A stretch of 64,000 nucleotides of DNA from Spizellomyces punctatus DAOM BR117 (lineage: Eukaryota; Chytridiomycota; Chytridiomycetes; Spizellomycetales; Spizellomycetaceae): the NCBI RefSeq assembly GCF_000182565.1, contig NW_015971543.1:1263378-1327377 (forward strand). The letters are read 5' to 3'. The notes beneath the pieces were generated by a model. The model had not been told where the DNA came from. It saw only the letters and a program-made list of their open reading frames with translations, and searched no databases. Positions 46,000-57,353 of the stretch are shown piece by piece. The position numbers were made by a program, and so were the translations under genes. Position 1 is the stretch's first letter; every line of letters begins with the position of its first letter.

Positions 46000-47496
46000 A
46001 TGTCCAATGTGGAGGCATCGACCAAGAACCAAGCTTCTGCGAGCTTGGAGGCTCGTTCATCTAAACCAACACCGGATGTGGGACTGTCCATACCTGCGAG
46101 GGGAAACTCGCTAAGTCCCTCATCGAAACCTTTGCCTTCGCTTCCACCTGCCATCATTACTAGACCGCCGCTGCTGGATTCTGCCTTTGAGGGGAGTGAT
46201 GGAGCGTCACTACGAGGCCAGCGGCAAGGAAGTGGACGAAACTCACCCCGCGTGTCGATATCGCAGAAAATGGAGGGAGGGGAGAATAAAGGGGATGCAG
46301 CCAGCTCGCTGCAACCGCTCTTAGCCCAGGCGCTGGCGCGGGCTGAGCTAGCGGTGAAATTGGATGGAGAGAGCAAATACGTTGAAGCGTTGCAAGCATA
46401 CTGTGATACGATCCTCATTTTTGAAATGGTTTTAGAAAAAGCTGATGAAGCGGCCTTGGGAATTCATGCGGACAGTGAAGGACGACGAGAGAACACACCT
46501 GTATTGTTGAAGGATGATAGAAAAAGACTCATTGAACTGCGGAACACCTACGTGCAACGTGTCGGGGTTTTGTTATCGACCTTGCCATCGGAATACACGG
46601 CATGGTACAATGGCCGAGCCACAGCACGCCCACCGACATCGCGAGCACCCAGTGCTGCAGATATCCGTTCCGCACGAGGTTCAATGACTCCATTTACCCC
46701 CATGAACCCCTACGAAGCCATGATGATGGCCGATCCCTCAATGGCGGAACCACCCGAACCACCACCAAATAATCCAGAGCTGCGGGTTTTCTGGCTCATG
46801 CGGCTCTTGGCACGGTCAATGACTACGGGCGGCTTCGTGACTAATGGATTATACGTTCCGCGAGAGGTGTGGATACAAAACGGAGCGAAATTCACGGCAA
46901 TGGAGACAAAGGTCGCAGCGTGTAACGAAGTAATTAAAGAACTGGATATTTTGGATGAAAGAGAAATTACGAAAACCGACGAAATGGCACGAAAGCTCAT
47001 GTCTGTCCTCAAGTCTCTGGAACACGCCAAGAAAACCCTCTCAAAAAAACTCCGCTTTATTGAACTCGACTCCAAATCCGGCCCTTCTTCACCTCTTGTC
47101 ACCGAATCCAATGTGTCCCTCGCCAGCACGTCGTCGTCCTCCGCGCCCAGCCTCCTATCTCCCTCCCTCATACCACTTGACCAGAAACAAAGCAGATTTA
47201 CATCATGGGGCTCAAAATTATCCAAAAGTATGGAAAAGTTGACCAAGGAACGACCCGCGGACTCGATTTTGTATATCGAGACGCTCCTGCGGTTCTTTTC
47301 GGCCGCAGGAAGGCTGGAGAAGGTGCTGATTTACTATTCCTCTTTGCCTCCTGTCCGGAATGTACCTGTTGTTTTAGCGAGAGTGCGTGGGTGTGTGAGA
47401 TTGCTTTGGGGTGTCTTTTGTATGTTTGTTGGAAGGGATTTGGAGGCATTATTGGAACGGTTTTTGAAAAAGGGACGGCAGGTAGTGTGTCTGTAG
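46000..47496 (+). CDS. MIT-domain protein
   Basis: Single-exon gene, 498 residues. A Ser/Pro-rich N-terminus is followed by a MIT domain at about 105-200: LAQALARAELAVKLDGESKY, VEALQAYCDTILIFEMVLEK and LIELRNTYVQRVGVLLSTLP. MIT domains bind ESCRT-III tails. A second conserved-looking part (PELRVFWLMRLLARSMTTGG then FVTNGLYVPREVWIQNGAKF) and a helical stretch to about 365 resemble fungal MIT proteins of unknown role. The C-terminus (KLSKSMEKLTKER, YIETLLRFFSAAGRLEKVL) also fits these. The last 50 residues (VRGCVRLLWGVFCMF) look less protein-like, so an unrecognised intron near 47340 is possible. Divergent from the RS-domain gene. Confidence 0.72.
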   Translation: MSNVEASTKNQASASLEARSSKPTPDVGLSIPARGNSLSPSSKPLPSLPPAIITRPPLLDSAFEGSDGASLRGQRQGSGRNSPRVSISQKMEGGENKGDAASSLQPLLAQALARAELAVKLDGESKYVEALQAYCDTILIFEMVLEKADEAALGIHADSEGRRENTPVLLKDDRKRLIELRNTYVQRVGVLLSTLPSEYTAWYNGRATARPPTSRAPSAADIRSARGSMTPFTPMNPYEAMMMADPSMAEPPEPPPNNPELRVFWLMRLLARSMTTGGFVTNGLYVPREVWIQNGAKFTAMETKVAACNEVIKELDILDEREITKTDEMARKLMSVLKSLEHAKKTLSKKLRFIELDSKSGPSSPLVTESNVSLASTSSSSAPSLLSPSLIPLDQKQSRFTSWGSKLSKSMEKLTKERPADSILYIETLLRFFSAAGRLEKVLIYYSSLPPVRNVPVVLARVRGCVRLLWGVFCMFVGRDLEALLERFLKKGRQVVCL

Positions 47497-47904
47497 CTGG
47501 CTTAGGGTTCAGTTTTGGCTGGGATGTCTCAGCTCTAAGGCAGAACACATCGAGAACTCGTTTTTCTTTTCTGCTGCCTGGAGTAGTAGGAGTGGACGGT
47601 GGATTAGGATCCGTGGATTGTTAAGATGGACGCTCGTCATTTTAGATGCAAGGTCCGGTTGCTGCGGTTATATCCGTTTTTTTTTGTTTGTTGCTTCTTT
47701 TTGTTATGTTTGGAAGAACAGAGATATTTATTCTTTAAAGACGACAGATTGACATGTTTGTTACTGGTGAAATGCTTGTTTTTATTCCGTCCATTCCAAC
47801 GGGCCCGCTTTAAACACACGTCAAAAGAATAAAAAAATTCAATATCATGAAAATACAAAAATATCCCATTTTCCTTTCCATCAAAAAATCAAAACTATAA
47901 TCCA
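47497..47904. other. Convergent 3' region
   Basis: 408 bases, T-rich then A-rich, between two stops. No gene is seen. Confidence 0.4.
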
Positions 47905-48720
47905 TCACATTGCAAATCGCCCTCGCACATCCTGCAGTTCCTCTCGCACCACTTCAACTCGATTCAAGAGGGACTCCAATCTATCCAAAGCATGCTTGTT
48001 CTCAATTCTTTGGACGTTAACGGCTGTTTTCACCTTGGAGGCTCGCATTCGGAGACTTGTGTATGTTGTGGGTGGTGGTATTCTGGGAGGATGAGGTATG
48101 GGTGTAGAGGGTTCAGCAGCCAAAGCAACCTCTTCTGAAGGTCTATCCACAACAGTCGAATCGCAATGTTCGGAATGGAGTGACTCGGATACGGAAACTC
48201 CTGGAAGGGACCTCAACGTCCTAACCCAAACACTCAATTCTGCCACACATGCAACCTCAAATACTCTTTGAATGCCATTCACACCATCTCGAAGTACGAA
48301 CCTCCACCGTCCCTTTTCTTTGCTGACTCTGATTAAACCGAATCCAAGATAATCTGTATCGAATTGTGATAAAAGCTTGCCGGTGCTCCCGGAAGATAAG
48401 AGCTCATGTTCAGTTGTTTGGGTTGGGGTAATGGTGAGGCGGACGGGAATTTTGCGGGTGGTTGTTCCAAGAACGTGTTTTTTCGGTGCTAGTTTGTGGA
48501 GAGGGGATAGGGAGGTATAGGAGGACACTGAGAGGAGTGTGCCGGTGAAGATCGGGTTAGACATGAGATGGGATTGTAAGGCGAGAGTAGTCGTTGGCGC
48601 GGAGAGCGAAGATGGGAGGGGTGCGCGGAGCATTGGCACAGATTGAGATACTCCGATGTTAGGCGTAAGTTTGGCGGAGAGGAAGGTGGGTGTCCATCGT
48701 CGTTTCATTTTTAAAGCCAT
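47905..48720 (-). CDS. Uncharacterised PH-like/coiled-coil protein
   Basis: Single exon, 271 residues, start MALKMKRRWTPTFLSAKLT. No firm family. The middle (FTGTLLSVSSYTSLSP then LIRVSKEKGRWRFVLRDG and VACVAELSVWVRTLRSLP) alternates beta-like strands with a final amphipathic helix, the pattern of a pleckstrin-homology fold. The C-terminal 50 residues (IENKHALDRLESLLNRVEVV then REELQDVRGRF) form a short coiled coil. A 67-codon minus-strand frame at 48914-48711 overlaps the start by 10 bases and may be a uORF. PH fold is inferred from pattern only. Confidence 0.55.
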   Translation of the reverse strand: MALKMKRRWTPTFLSAKLTPNIGVSQSVPMLRAPLPSSLSAPTTTLALQSHLMSNPIFTGTLLSVSSYTSLSPLHKLAPKKHVLGTTTRKIPVRLTITPTQTTEHELLSSGSTGKLLSQFDTDYLGFGLIRVSKEKGRWRFVLRDGVNGIQRVFEVACVAELSVWVRTLRSLPGVSVSESLHSEHCDSTVVDRPSEEVALAAEPSTPIPHPPRIPPPTTYTSLRMRASKVKTAVNVQRIENKHALDRLESLLNRVEVVREELQDVRGRFAM

Positions 48721-48966
48721 TCGGAATAGACAAAGGATGGCAATACAAGATTGGCTATGATGATACGTAATTGAGTCGTTAATCGATCATCCACAAAACG
48801 CAACACTGCCAGAGGAGAAAAGCCCGAAACAACTTGTCTCGCGCATGTCGGAGTTGCAATCACGTGAGAGACGCGGTAGGCAGCTGTGATGAGGTTTTGT
48901 ATCTCGTTAAGCACTTTGGAGGTCTACATAACATAGCCATAGGTTAGAGCAAAAAATCAAAGAAAA

Positions 48967-51900
48967 ATGGGCCAAAATCGTCCATATGTTTTAGTTGCAA
49001 AAGAAGTTCCGCCCGATGTTATGGGCGAAGGTTTGTAAAACTTTTGTAGGGATTTAAGAGAGGCAGAAGCGTGCGCTAAGTTTCTTTTTCGTTTGTTTGT
49101 TTTTTGTTACTTGGGTATAGATCTCAAGTATACTCAGCCGGAAAGGAAGCCTGTTCCTGTTTCGTTTGTACGGCATAAAGAGGTGGGCTACGGTCATTTC
49201 CATTTCAATTCATATTGTCCTATACCTAGCGGTCTAATACAAAATCCAAAATCTTCGAAATTACACAGTACGGTCCCCGCCGTGCACCAACCGGTCGCAT
49301 CCTTCCACATACTATCCTAGGTTCTGCCGATGAATTTGAAGAGTTGGAGCGATTGGAGCGTGGAGTGTCGGAAGGGTATGACGGAGGTGAAAGCGAGGAA
49401 GAGCGCGAAGAAGAGCGGGAACGAGAAAGGGAGAGAGAGGAAAAGGAACGTTCTGATAGGGAAGAGAAGCGACGGAGAGTAGAGGAGGAGAGACAGAGAT
49501 GGTTGGGCAAATTGCGAATCTTTCAGAGATATATGTAAGTACCGTGCTAATGTACATGTATTCTGGATGGCGGTTTAACAGATCCAAATGGTATAGAGAA
49601 CTCCGCGAAACCCATGCCCTAAAAACCTGGACCCGCCACTCCCATGTCTGGTCCAAGAACGAATCCCATATTTCCAAAGCCACCCGCCGATCGAAATCAC
49701 ATCTTCTCATGTCGCGGTTAAACACCCATCGACAAAAAGTTGAAAGGTCGCGATTGATTGAGACGGCATTGAGAGTGCTTGAAGAGGAGCATGTGGAGTT
49801 TTGGAGGGTGGGATGTAGAGTTGGCAGTGAGCTTTTGGGACTTGTTATGCCAATTCCCAAAGGCGGTCCTCGACAGTGAGTAACATATCCGCTGATGTTT
49901 GGTTTGAGGTGATGCACAGTATTCACGCGGTGATCTCATGTAGGATTGAGAGGGTCAGAACAATTGATACTGCGTATGTTATTTCTCTTTGCACTCTTCC
50001 GTTCCGCGATATGCTCACAAGGTTTACACAGCCCACCGCCATCGAACGACTATTACGTGCAAAAAGCGCAGGAATTATCACCCATCATCTCTCTTTTTGA
50101 TCCCTTCCATGAGGTATACATCAAAGAGTTCCGAGCATTTTCATTGTTATCCTAAATTTAAATTCAATGTAGCTGGGAGACGGGGGTTACATGGAAGTAC
50201 GAGGACACTCAATCCTATCGAATCGAATGACATCGCTAGTCGAGAAACTTGTTACAAAGCTCGACGACCAGAACCCACCTCCACCAGTCACCGAACCCGA
50301 GCCTCAAACTTCATCACCCCAAGGTCCCATCCTTCATCTCCCCCAAAAACGATTAACCTTCACTACGGACCTCTCGGAAACGACCGCATCGGTACTAACG
50401 ATATATAATACTGGGTCGACGGCTATTAGGTTCGAGATTAGTAAAGTGGAGATGGAGAATGCGGTCGGTGTCAAGGAAGTCAGGGATGGTGTGCAGAGAT
50501 TTTATTTGAAGAATTGTGGTGGGATGATATTACCGGGATTGGCGTGGGATGTGGGAGTGGCGTTCAAGAGCTGTCGGCCTGGTGTAAGGCTCCGTTTTTT
50601 TTTTTTGTCCCAATCTTTTGCAGTAGATGGAAAGACTGATTTGGCGGTTTTTGCTGACAGGTCTATACTGAAAAATGGAAGATTATAACGGTGCCTGACG
50701 TGGGCGACGCTGAAGAGGAACTGGTTGTCACTCTGCAGGTATATCTGACCCAACAGTTGACGTGTGCTCAACAATCCACTGATATCTTGCAATGAACAAA
50801 TTAGGGAATAGCAATTGAACCCGATACGACAGCCTCCAAACGAGTGGCCCTCGAACGCCTTCTCCATCATCGAGAGTGCGTAGATTTGTTCCCGTAGTTT
50901 TGTCTCTTCCGTTTATTTCCTTCCAACTAAACACTGTTGGTCAAACAGAGCAACAACGGCTGCCAAAACTTTCCTCAACTCTCTTTTGACAAGCATTACC
51001 AAACCACCGCGCACCAAACCACCTAAAGCGACCGCAACCCTCTCTGACAAAAATCCAGGATTGGGGTTGGAGTTTTCAGCGAGGATAGTGGAGAGCTTAG
51101 AGTCTCTGGCGCAGGAAGCGTATCGGGTGGTGGGCGTAGGGTTTGGGTGGGATGGATCGGTATTGACATTGTATAATGTGTGTGTGATCGCGATTTTGGG
51201 TACAATCATCTCGAGTACTAATTGTGATTCCGGTTGATGATTACAGGTCATGAATCAGATTTCCGAGGCAGAGCTCCGATCAACGTATCTGCGCCGCTTA
51301 AATGAGTGCATCGATGCGGCATCAAAGAAGGATGTGGGCAATGGAGAGAGTCTGTTAAATGTTGTGGGGTGAGTTTTGTTCCCATTCATAGAATATTGAG
51401 CTGTAGCATTGATGGCTGGGTAGGTATGATATAGTTGCCTCATTAGCAGACCAGATTGCGGAGACTAGTGAAGTGCTGCGAAAACGAATGGGACTTCCTG
51501 TTGTGGTGAGTTTTGTATTTCTGTGACCCAGAAGGTAAACTTCAGCGCAACTCATTGCGTTGCGCACGCAGAGAGCGGCAACCAAATTCTTTGATGACGA
51601 AAAGTTGATTGATTTGGATGGAGGGCTGGAAGGTACATGCACGGTTCCGCTCCAATCAGCCCAACTTGAACAAGAAACCTGGCCTTTAACCAATCTTATT
51701 TCATTCAAAGGACCTCCCAGCGGAGCAGGCACAGCGCCCATCGATGCTGCGCGCAGAGCCACGCCCCCAGTGACCCAGCCCTCCGACGCGGGAGACAAGG
51801 GCAAGAAAGGCGTAAGTTGACAAGAGATCTAATCAGTTCACAAAAGGAACAATTCATGTGGTCTAATCATATTCCATCCATTGTGTGGGCAGTCTGTTGC

Positions 51901-52210
51901 ATCCAAGGAACCAGCAGCCAAAAAGGCATCAACACCGGGGCCAACTGGCAAACCGGGCACCAAGGGCGGACCAAAAAGCAAAACCGTTGAAATCAATCTA
52001 CAAGAACCGGAAGCAGCTACACCCCATCACCCAATCGTGTTAGCCAAGGTATCAGTCAAGCCTCGCAAGCTCGATTCCTCCAAGGGATGGACACGAGAAC
52101 GCAGACAGATGGAAGATGCCTACAAACGGGAATTCAAGCAGGAAGCCTGGCTGGCCGTTGCTTCCGCAATCACCCGATTGTGTGATTTGTTTGCGGACTT
52201 GGATGGATAA
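48967..52210 (+). CDS. MYCBPAP: MYCBP-associated protein homologue
   Basis: A family associated with cilia and sperm flagella. Fourteen exons: 48967-49030, 49121-49182, 49269-49534, 49582-49875, 49944-49973, 50032-50113, 50173-50583, 50661-50738, 50805-50875, 50949-51177, 51247-51368, 51424-51505, 51572-51811, 51893-52210 (782 residues). Recognisable parts are GRILPHTILGSADEF, an Arg/Glu coiled coil (EREREREREEKERSDREE), HALKTWTRHSHVW, LLMSRLNTHRQKVERSRLIE, EEHVEFWRVGCRVGSELLGL, GPILHLPQKRLTFTTDLSET and VYTEKWKIITVPDVG (an Ig/ASH-like section), then a Lys/Pro-rich region and REFKQEAWLAVASAIT. Two 30-82-nt exons depend on phase alone. Its presence argues for a flagellated fungus. Confidence 0.88.
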
Positions 52211-52626
52211 TTGGCGGAGCTTTTTGTGTTATAGATATCAATGTAACCTTTTAAGGGTATTATGACGTTATCATGACTGTGCCATGCAATGTGGGATGTG
52301 ATCATATCAACAAGTGTTCCAAATTGCGAGATATGATGTAAGATACGGGAAATCTTTTCGAGTGTTTCCGTCATGTGTGTGTGTCGATTTGAACTTGGTG
52401 TGATTTGCGGTGATTTGCTGTTTTGTCGGAGCTTTTTTATCCTAGAGTTTTTGGGGGGAGTTTGCAGAGTAAACGGAATAAAATAAAAGGGCAAGGTTCG
52501 CTCCGTCTCCCCCCCGTCGTTTTTCTTTCATCTTGCCGCCGTCGTCTTTCTCCCTTGAGAGTTGCTCTCCTCTTCTCTGTCTCTACCCGAAGCGTTTCTC
52601 TTTTTTTGTATTATTGTACGCAAAAC
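52211..52626. other. Intergenic region
   Basis: 416 bases between two plus-strand genes: 3' end of MYCBPAP and a pyrimidine-rich leader of the Ecl1-like gene. No other gene is seen. Confidence 0.4.
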
Positions 52627-53073
52627 ATGGAAGCATACGGACTCGATCTGGATTGGTGCATGGCCGGTTGCGGTCGACACACGCAGAATGGCGGCCTCTA
52701 CTGCTCCTCCTCTTGCCTAGAACAAGAATCGAGTCCTTCCTCGCATCATCATCATCATCATACCATACATGGATTCGATCGACAGTCCACTTTCCAAAGC
52801 ACACTGTCCCAAGATTCCTCTATAGACTATTACAACTCGCGATCGCACCATTCTTCCGGGCATACAATAACGAGCTTCCCATCCACCTCTCCACCTCGTT
52901 CCCACTCTTCACAATCATTGCTACCATTTCGGAATCGAGGTGGATTGAATTATTCGCTGGCTCGACCGCCATCACCACAGTCCCCTCCTCAACATGTGGG
53001 ACATTGGGGTGTTTGGGATCGGCGGTTGTCATCGTTCTCGTCAACATCATCACAGAGGGATACCGAGTTTTAA
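52627..53073 (+). CDS. Ecl1-like zinc-binding protein
   Basis: Single exon, 148 residues from ATG 52627 (upstream in-frame codons are 5' UTR). The start MEAYGLDLDWCMAGCGRHTQ followed by NGGLYCSSSCLEQE has the Cys pattern (WCxxxC ... LYCSxxC) of Ecl1-family stress and lifespan factors in fungi. The rest is Ser/His/Pro-rich, including a run of six His (SSHHHHHHTIHGF), and is predicted disordered. Function inferred from the short N-terminal motif only. Confidence 0.6.
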   Translation: MEAYGLDLDWCMAGCGRHTQNGGLYCSSSCLEQESSPSSHHHHHHTIHGFDRQSTFQSTLSQDSSIDYYNSRSHHSSGHTITSFPSTSPPRSHSSQSLLPFRNRGGLNYSLARPPSPQSPPQHVGHWGVWDRRLSSFSSTSSQRDTEF

Positions 53074-53784
53074 AATTTTTGTTAGAGTTTCTGTGTCTAT
53101 AGTAATATTATTGTACATAAATGTTTTCGATGCATGCTGAGAAAGTGTGTCATTTGGACAAAACAACTGATCCTGATGAATTGGATGACTCTCTTCCAAT
53201 ATCGTTCGTTACTGACGCACTTTGAGCCCATTGTGGACAACACCTCCTTTACGCTGACCAAAATTCCTCGTCTTACAATATGGCCATGGCCATGGTTGGG
53301 TTCGTCAGCAAATTCATAGTCAACAAAATTAATCCGACACAAGAACCGCCCTCTTCTGTCACCTGCGCTCCCAATGCGGAAAGCCAGGCCAAAGGATCTC
53401 CTTTAATAAACCCCAAGTCTGCAGAGTGTAATTTGGCCGCCAGAACGGAATGACTTATCCGCAGAAATACGGAATTGTTAAATTGCCTCTCTTTTTGATT
53501 TTGCGTTTCGCGCAGCGTTCAACTCGAATTTCAGGGGGGGAAGAGAGATTAGGCCAAATGGATTGTTGGTAAAGGACGCTTCCGATCTCCTTTTGCGTTA
53601 TTTCGTGGTAACTAGACAATAGAAATTGTAGAGAGGCCAATGCACATGGCACATCCTGCTGTCAACCATTCAAAGTTTTGTGAGTTGGTCACGGCGGATA
53701 AAAGATGCTGCCCCACACCTTTGTATAAAAAAGAGACAGCTTGAAGGTTCCCCCGTCGTGACAAGTTCCAAGCACGATTCTATC
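53074..53784. other. Intergenic region
   Basis: 711 bases with no family-like frame. A G8 run lies at about 53534. It holds the 3' end of the Ecl1-like gene and the promoter of the secreted protein, with TATAAAAAA at about 53724. Confidence 0.4.
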
Positions 53785-54366
53785 ATGCCTCGCCTCTCCC
53801 TCCTTGTAGTGTCGGTTCTAGCTGCGCTGGCCAATGGCCAGGAAGCGACCAGCATTGGACACCTTGGCCTTCCACACAACATGACACTGGGTCTCATTTC
53901 CTTTCAAAACGACTTTATCGAGCTGGCTGGGCATGGGCAGCGATTCGACCTGCAGTGTGGCACTCTGTTGGGTTCGACGAATGGCCGGATGTGGGCCGGG
54001 CCCGAAACTCCTTTAGAGATGAGCAAAATTGGAACAGGGTCGGTAGAAGTCGACATTAACGGTAGTCAGTTGTGCTTCCGAACCAACTCTACTCGACCTT
54101 GCGTTATCAAGAGTGTGAACCTTTTCAACGAAACGCACTTTCGGTCACTTGCAGACTTTCCTCGCGGTTCCATCTTTGATGACTGTTACGAGAGGGGCAT
54201 CATTACTGTCAAAGAAGGGCACAAGCCTTGTATCAATCTCCGCTTTCTGAATGTATGTAGTGGGCTAGCGTTAGGGTTCGGCATGCGTTACCCAGGCAGT
54301 GATTGCACTCAGGCTTTCCAGTGCGTGCCGGAGAGCGGGGAATATCTACACAACCAAGAGCTCTAG
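53785..54366 (+). CDS. Small secreted protein of unknown function
   Basis: Single exon, 193 residues. The ATG at 53785 begins a clear signal peptide (MPRLSLLVVSVLAALANGQ). The in-frame upstream ATG at 53680 would bury it, and TATAAAAAA lies 60 bases before 53785. The mature part has about nine cysteines and several N-glycosylation sites (NMT, NGS, NST, NET), with QRFDLQCGTLLGSTNGRMW and CYERGIITVKEGHKPCINLR. I do not recognise the family. Could be a lectin-like or effector-like extracellular protein; no evidence for either. Confidence 0.65.
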   Translation: MPRLSLLVVSVLAALANGQEATSIGHLGLPHNMTLGLISFQNDFIELAGHGQRFDLQCGTLLGSTNGRMWAGPETPLEMSKIGTGSVEVDINGSQLCFRTNSTRPCVIKSVNLFNETHFRSLADFPRGSIFDDCYERGIITVKEGHKPCINLRFLNVCSGLALGFGMRYPGSDCTQAFQCVPESGEYLHNQEL

Positions 54367-56068
54367 TTGTAACGTAGCTGCTCTTTTCGTTGTCTGTAAT
54401 CTATGGTATTTTGTTGCATACTATGGGCTATGATTCGGGGGAGGAAATATGACAAGTCCAGCGCTCTAGTATGTGCATGGGAGGGGTACTGAATCCAAAC
54501 ATTTCCAGTGCCAATATTAAAATTTCTTTTTTGCCCTGCCCAATGATCGGAACCCAAACATGTTTTGTTTATTTTGGAAATGTAAAACCCATCCTCAAAA
54601 ACCTGGCAAGAAGTATGTGGCAACCAGTACGATCATGACAATGCAGAGATGATAAAGTAATGATGATGACAAGCAGAGTAAGACAAAAACGACAACGACG
54701 ACGACGACCTTTAGTTGTTTAACAAGTCAGCAAAAGGTGTGAAATTTCACACTTCCAACCTGCGCGTTTCGTGCGTTTTGTTTGCGTCTTTGAAACAAAA
54801 TCCTTTTGTGTGGAGAGAACCCGGGAAGAAAAAAAAAATGGGGGATGACTCGAACTGGCAAAAAAAAAAAAAAACATTCACAGTAGACCAGGGCGAACCT
54901 CTAATTTCATCATCGGACTCAGATCTTGCTTTCTTAGCTTTCTTGGACACGGGCTTGTTTTCGTTTTTCGTACAGCTCTCACCTACTTTTTCTTCACTGC
55001 TGAACCACAACAACAGGTACATGGTACTTGTTTGTACCAGACTTGTTATACATGTGGATGAGGTTGCTTGTGTGTGATCAGATTCATCATTGAGGTACGG
55101 TTGTGGGTGTTCCTTTGGTTTATCTCATTGAGAGGGCTGGATGGCAAGAGTGGTCGGAGATGAAAAGGAGAAGAAACAAACAATAATGGGCCTGCCCGTT
55201 CGCTTTGGCTGGCTGGGACGGAAGGAGGGAGAAAAGGGGTGACGAAATTTGACTTTTCCTCAAGGGCGTGACCTACCCTTTTTCCGATCAGCTGGGGGGG
55301 GGGGGGGGGGGACTGTGCTGTATGGATAGATGGGATTTTATTGTTCGTCGTTTTGTGGTGTTTTGGACATTGTGTGCGCAAGTTCGTTCGAAACCCAGAA
55401 ACCTTGTCGATCTTGGCCAGCTGGATCTTGTGCGCAGTAGAATCCCCAGTTGAGCAGAAAAAAAAGGACGGGAGGGTGGTCTTTAATTTCGCGCTGCCGC
55501 GTAGTTTGACCAGAGTGACGGCCAAAAGACCAAATAACACTACCGTGGCAAAGTAGGGTTTCTCCTATTGTTATTTTCAAGGTGGTGATTCGTTGCGAGG
55601 GGGAATGGACGGTGGGGAAGGATTGCTGTGTTTTCTTTGACGTGGGGTTTTTGTTTTAATCTTTTGGCCCGACCTGGTTTTTTTTGGGTGGTTGATCAAC
55701 CGTTCTTCTTTTTTTTTTTCTTTTATTAACCTGTACTTTGTACCTTGATTTTCTTATATTCGGTCCGCCCGTTCCCTCCCCATTTATTTGCTCGACTTGC
55801 GCTTCTGTCCGCCTGTTTACTTCTTTGCGTATTCAAATTCCCCTCGATCTTCCCCCCTATTGTTCGCCAAAAACCTTGTTGTTATAAACGGTGACAAACT
55901 TACGAATTGGGATTTTTTTTCTTCTGCTCGTCATCGTTTGCGACTGCGCACGCGTCGGCTTACTTGAACGCGTTTTCCGCTCTTTTTCTCGCTTGCACAC
56001 CTTGGCTATTTTTTGGATATTCTCGCTCCATCTCGCAACACAACGACGGTGCTGACGCCTGCCACCCG
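54367..56068. promoter_or_regulatory. Long intergenic region with poly-G and T-rich tracts
   Basis: 1.7 kb without a supported gene. It contains A15 at 54862-54876 and a GAC/ACG microsatellite at about 54691-54708. An 18-G run follows, then long T-rich and pyrimidine stretches upstream of the zinc-knuckle gene. Reading frames on both strands are low-complexity readings of these tracts. Confidence 0.45.
55294..55311 (+). repeat. Poly-G tract, 18 G
   Basis: An uninterrupted run of about 18 guanines flanked by CAGCT and ACTGTG. Capable of forming G-quadruplex structure; no adjacent gene start within 700 bases. Confidence 0.9.
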
Positions 56069-57353
56069 ATGCAACTCCTTTACCCATTCTCTCACCACAG
56101 CCCCGCAAAGATGATCACTTCGAATTCCGCTCCACTAGCGGATCCATACCTTCCTCTCCCCATGCATCTCCCACCGCCCGGTTTGCACCAAATGCCCGTT
56201 GTTGCTGCGGCAGCGGACTCAACCTACGACGGCGTCCTCCATTCGGAGGATCCCCTCCTCAACCCCTCCAAGCAACAATATCCCCGCTTTTCCAATCAGC
56301 ATCTCGCCACGCACCAACAACCACAGGCGCAGCAGTTGCCCCATTTCTCAGCTGCGGAGAGCGTGCTCAGGTTTTTGGCAGCGACAGAGTCGAGTCAGGC
56401 GGAAAGTATTCTAGCCGGTGGCGAATTGGATTCTTTTTTGGATGAGGAAGCAGTGTACAGAACGAGTGCAGCATTGAGGGATGATGATATGTTGGAGAGC
56501 CGGTTGACGGCCAAGTTTGCGGAATTGGGTTTGGAAAGGGCCGTTTCATTTGGAAGGGATCGGAATGGATTTCAGCAATCAAATGGATTCGGTACGTGAA
56601 CAATGTATTTCTGCCAACCATTTTCGTCCTGTGTCATATCCTCACAATTTTAGTACATACAGGCAACTACTCATCCGACGCACACCTAAATGACACTACC
56701 GCCTCCGTCGTCCGCCCCTTCCTCTACGACGCATTTTCCTCCAAATACGGAGACGATGACTACCGACCTCCCACATCTATGCAACCAAACTACAAGTCCT
56801 TCCGTCCCGGTGGTGCAAACCCGCCCAGGTATAGAGAAGAGGACGACCAGGGATTTAGACCTTACACGGCTGTTCCGCCGCCAGGCTACATTTGCAAATT
56901 ATGGTAATTGGTTCATCACTTTCCCTTATCATTCAATCCCAAACGCTCAAACTGTCCTTCTTTTGCCAAAAACAGCTTTGTAGAAGGCCATTGGCTCAAA
57001 AACTGCACAATGTACCGCGAACGCCGACGTGATAATCTCTTTATGCCCGCACCAACGACCAAACCCCGCACGCAACCCGCTCCTCTCCGCCCACCCCCTA
57101 AAACAACCATCCCACCCGATGGATACGTGTGTCGCAAGTGCCATACACCCGGGCATTGGATTCAACAGTGTTCGGCGCCACATAGACATTCCGTGCCGCC
57201 TGAGGGGTATACGTGCAAGGTATGTTCCTGTTGCTATTCATCAGAACCTATAGTGGAGCTCGTGAATTCATTATGGTTGGGTTTTCCTAGATTTGCTTGG
57301 TGAAAGGTCATTGGATCCATCAATGTCCACAGCGACTCCCGAGAGCTTTCTGA
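56069..57353 (+). CDS. Triple CCHC zinc-knuckle protein
   Basis: Exons 56069-56591, 56663-56903, 56976-57219, 57291-57353 give 356 residues (342 if the ATG at 56111, MITSNSAP, is used). The N-terminal part is disordered, with helical DSFLDEEAVYRTSAAL. Three zinc knuckles of CX2CX4HX4C type end the protein: CKLCFVEGHWLKNC, CRKCHTPGHWIQQC and CKICLVKGHWIHQC, each preceded by a PPxGY motif (PPPGYI, PPDGYV, PPEGYT). Each knuckle's second half begins a new exon. The PPxGYxC link recalls Mpe1/RBBP6 knuckles, but there is no DWNN domain. Probably binds RNA. Confidence 0.72.

Noticed and set aside
47205-47624. Plus-strand frame overlapping the end of the MIT-domain gene
   Set aside because: Gly/Val-rich shadow frame; kept only as a hint that an intron might alter the MIT gene's C-terminus.
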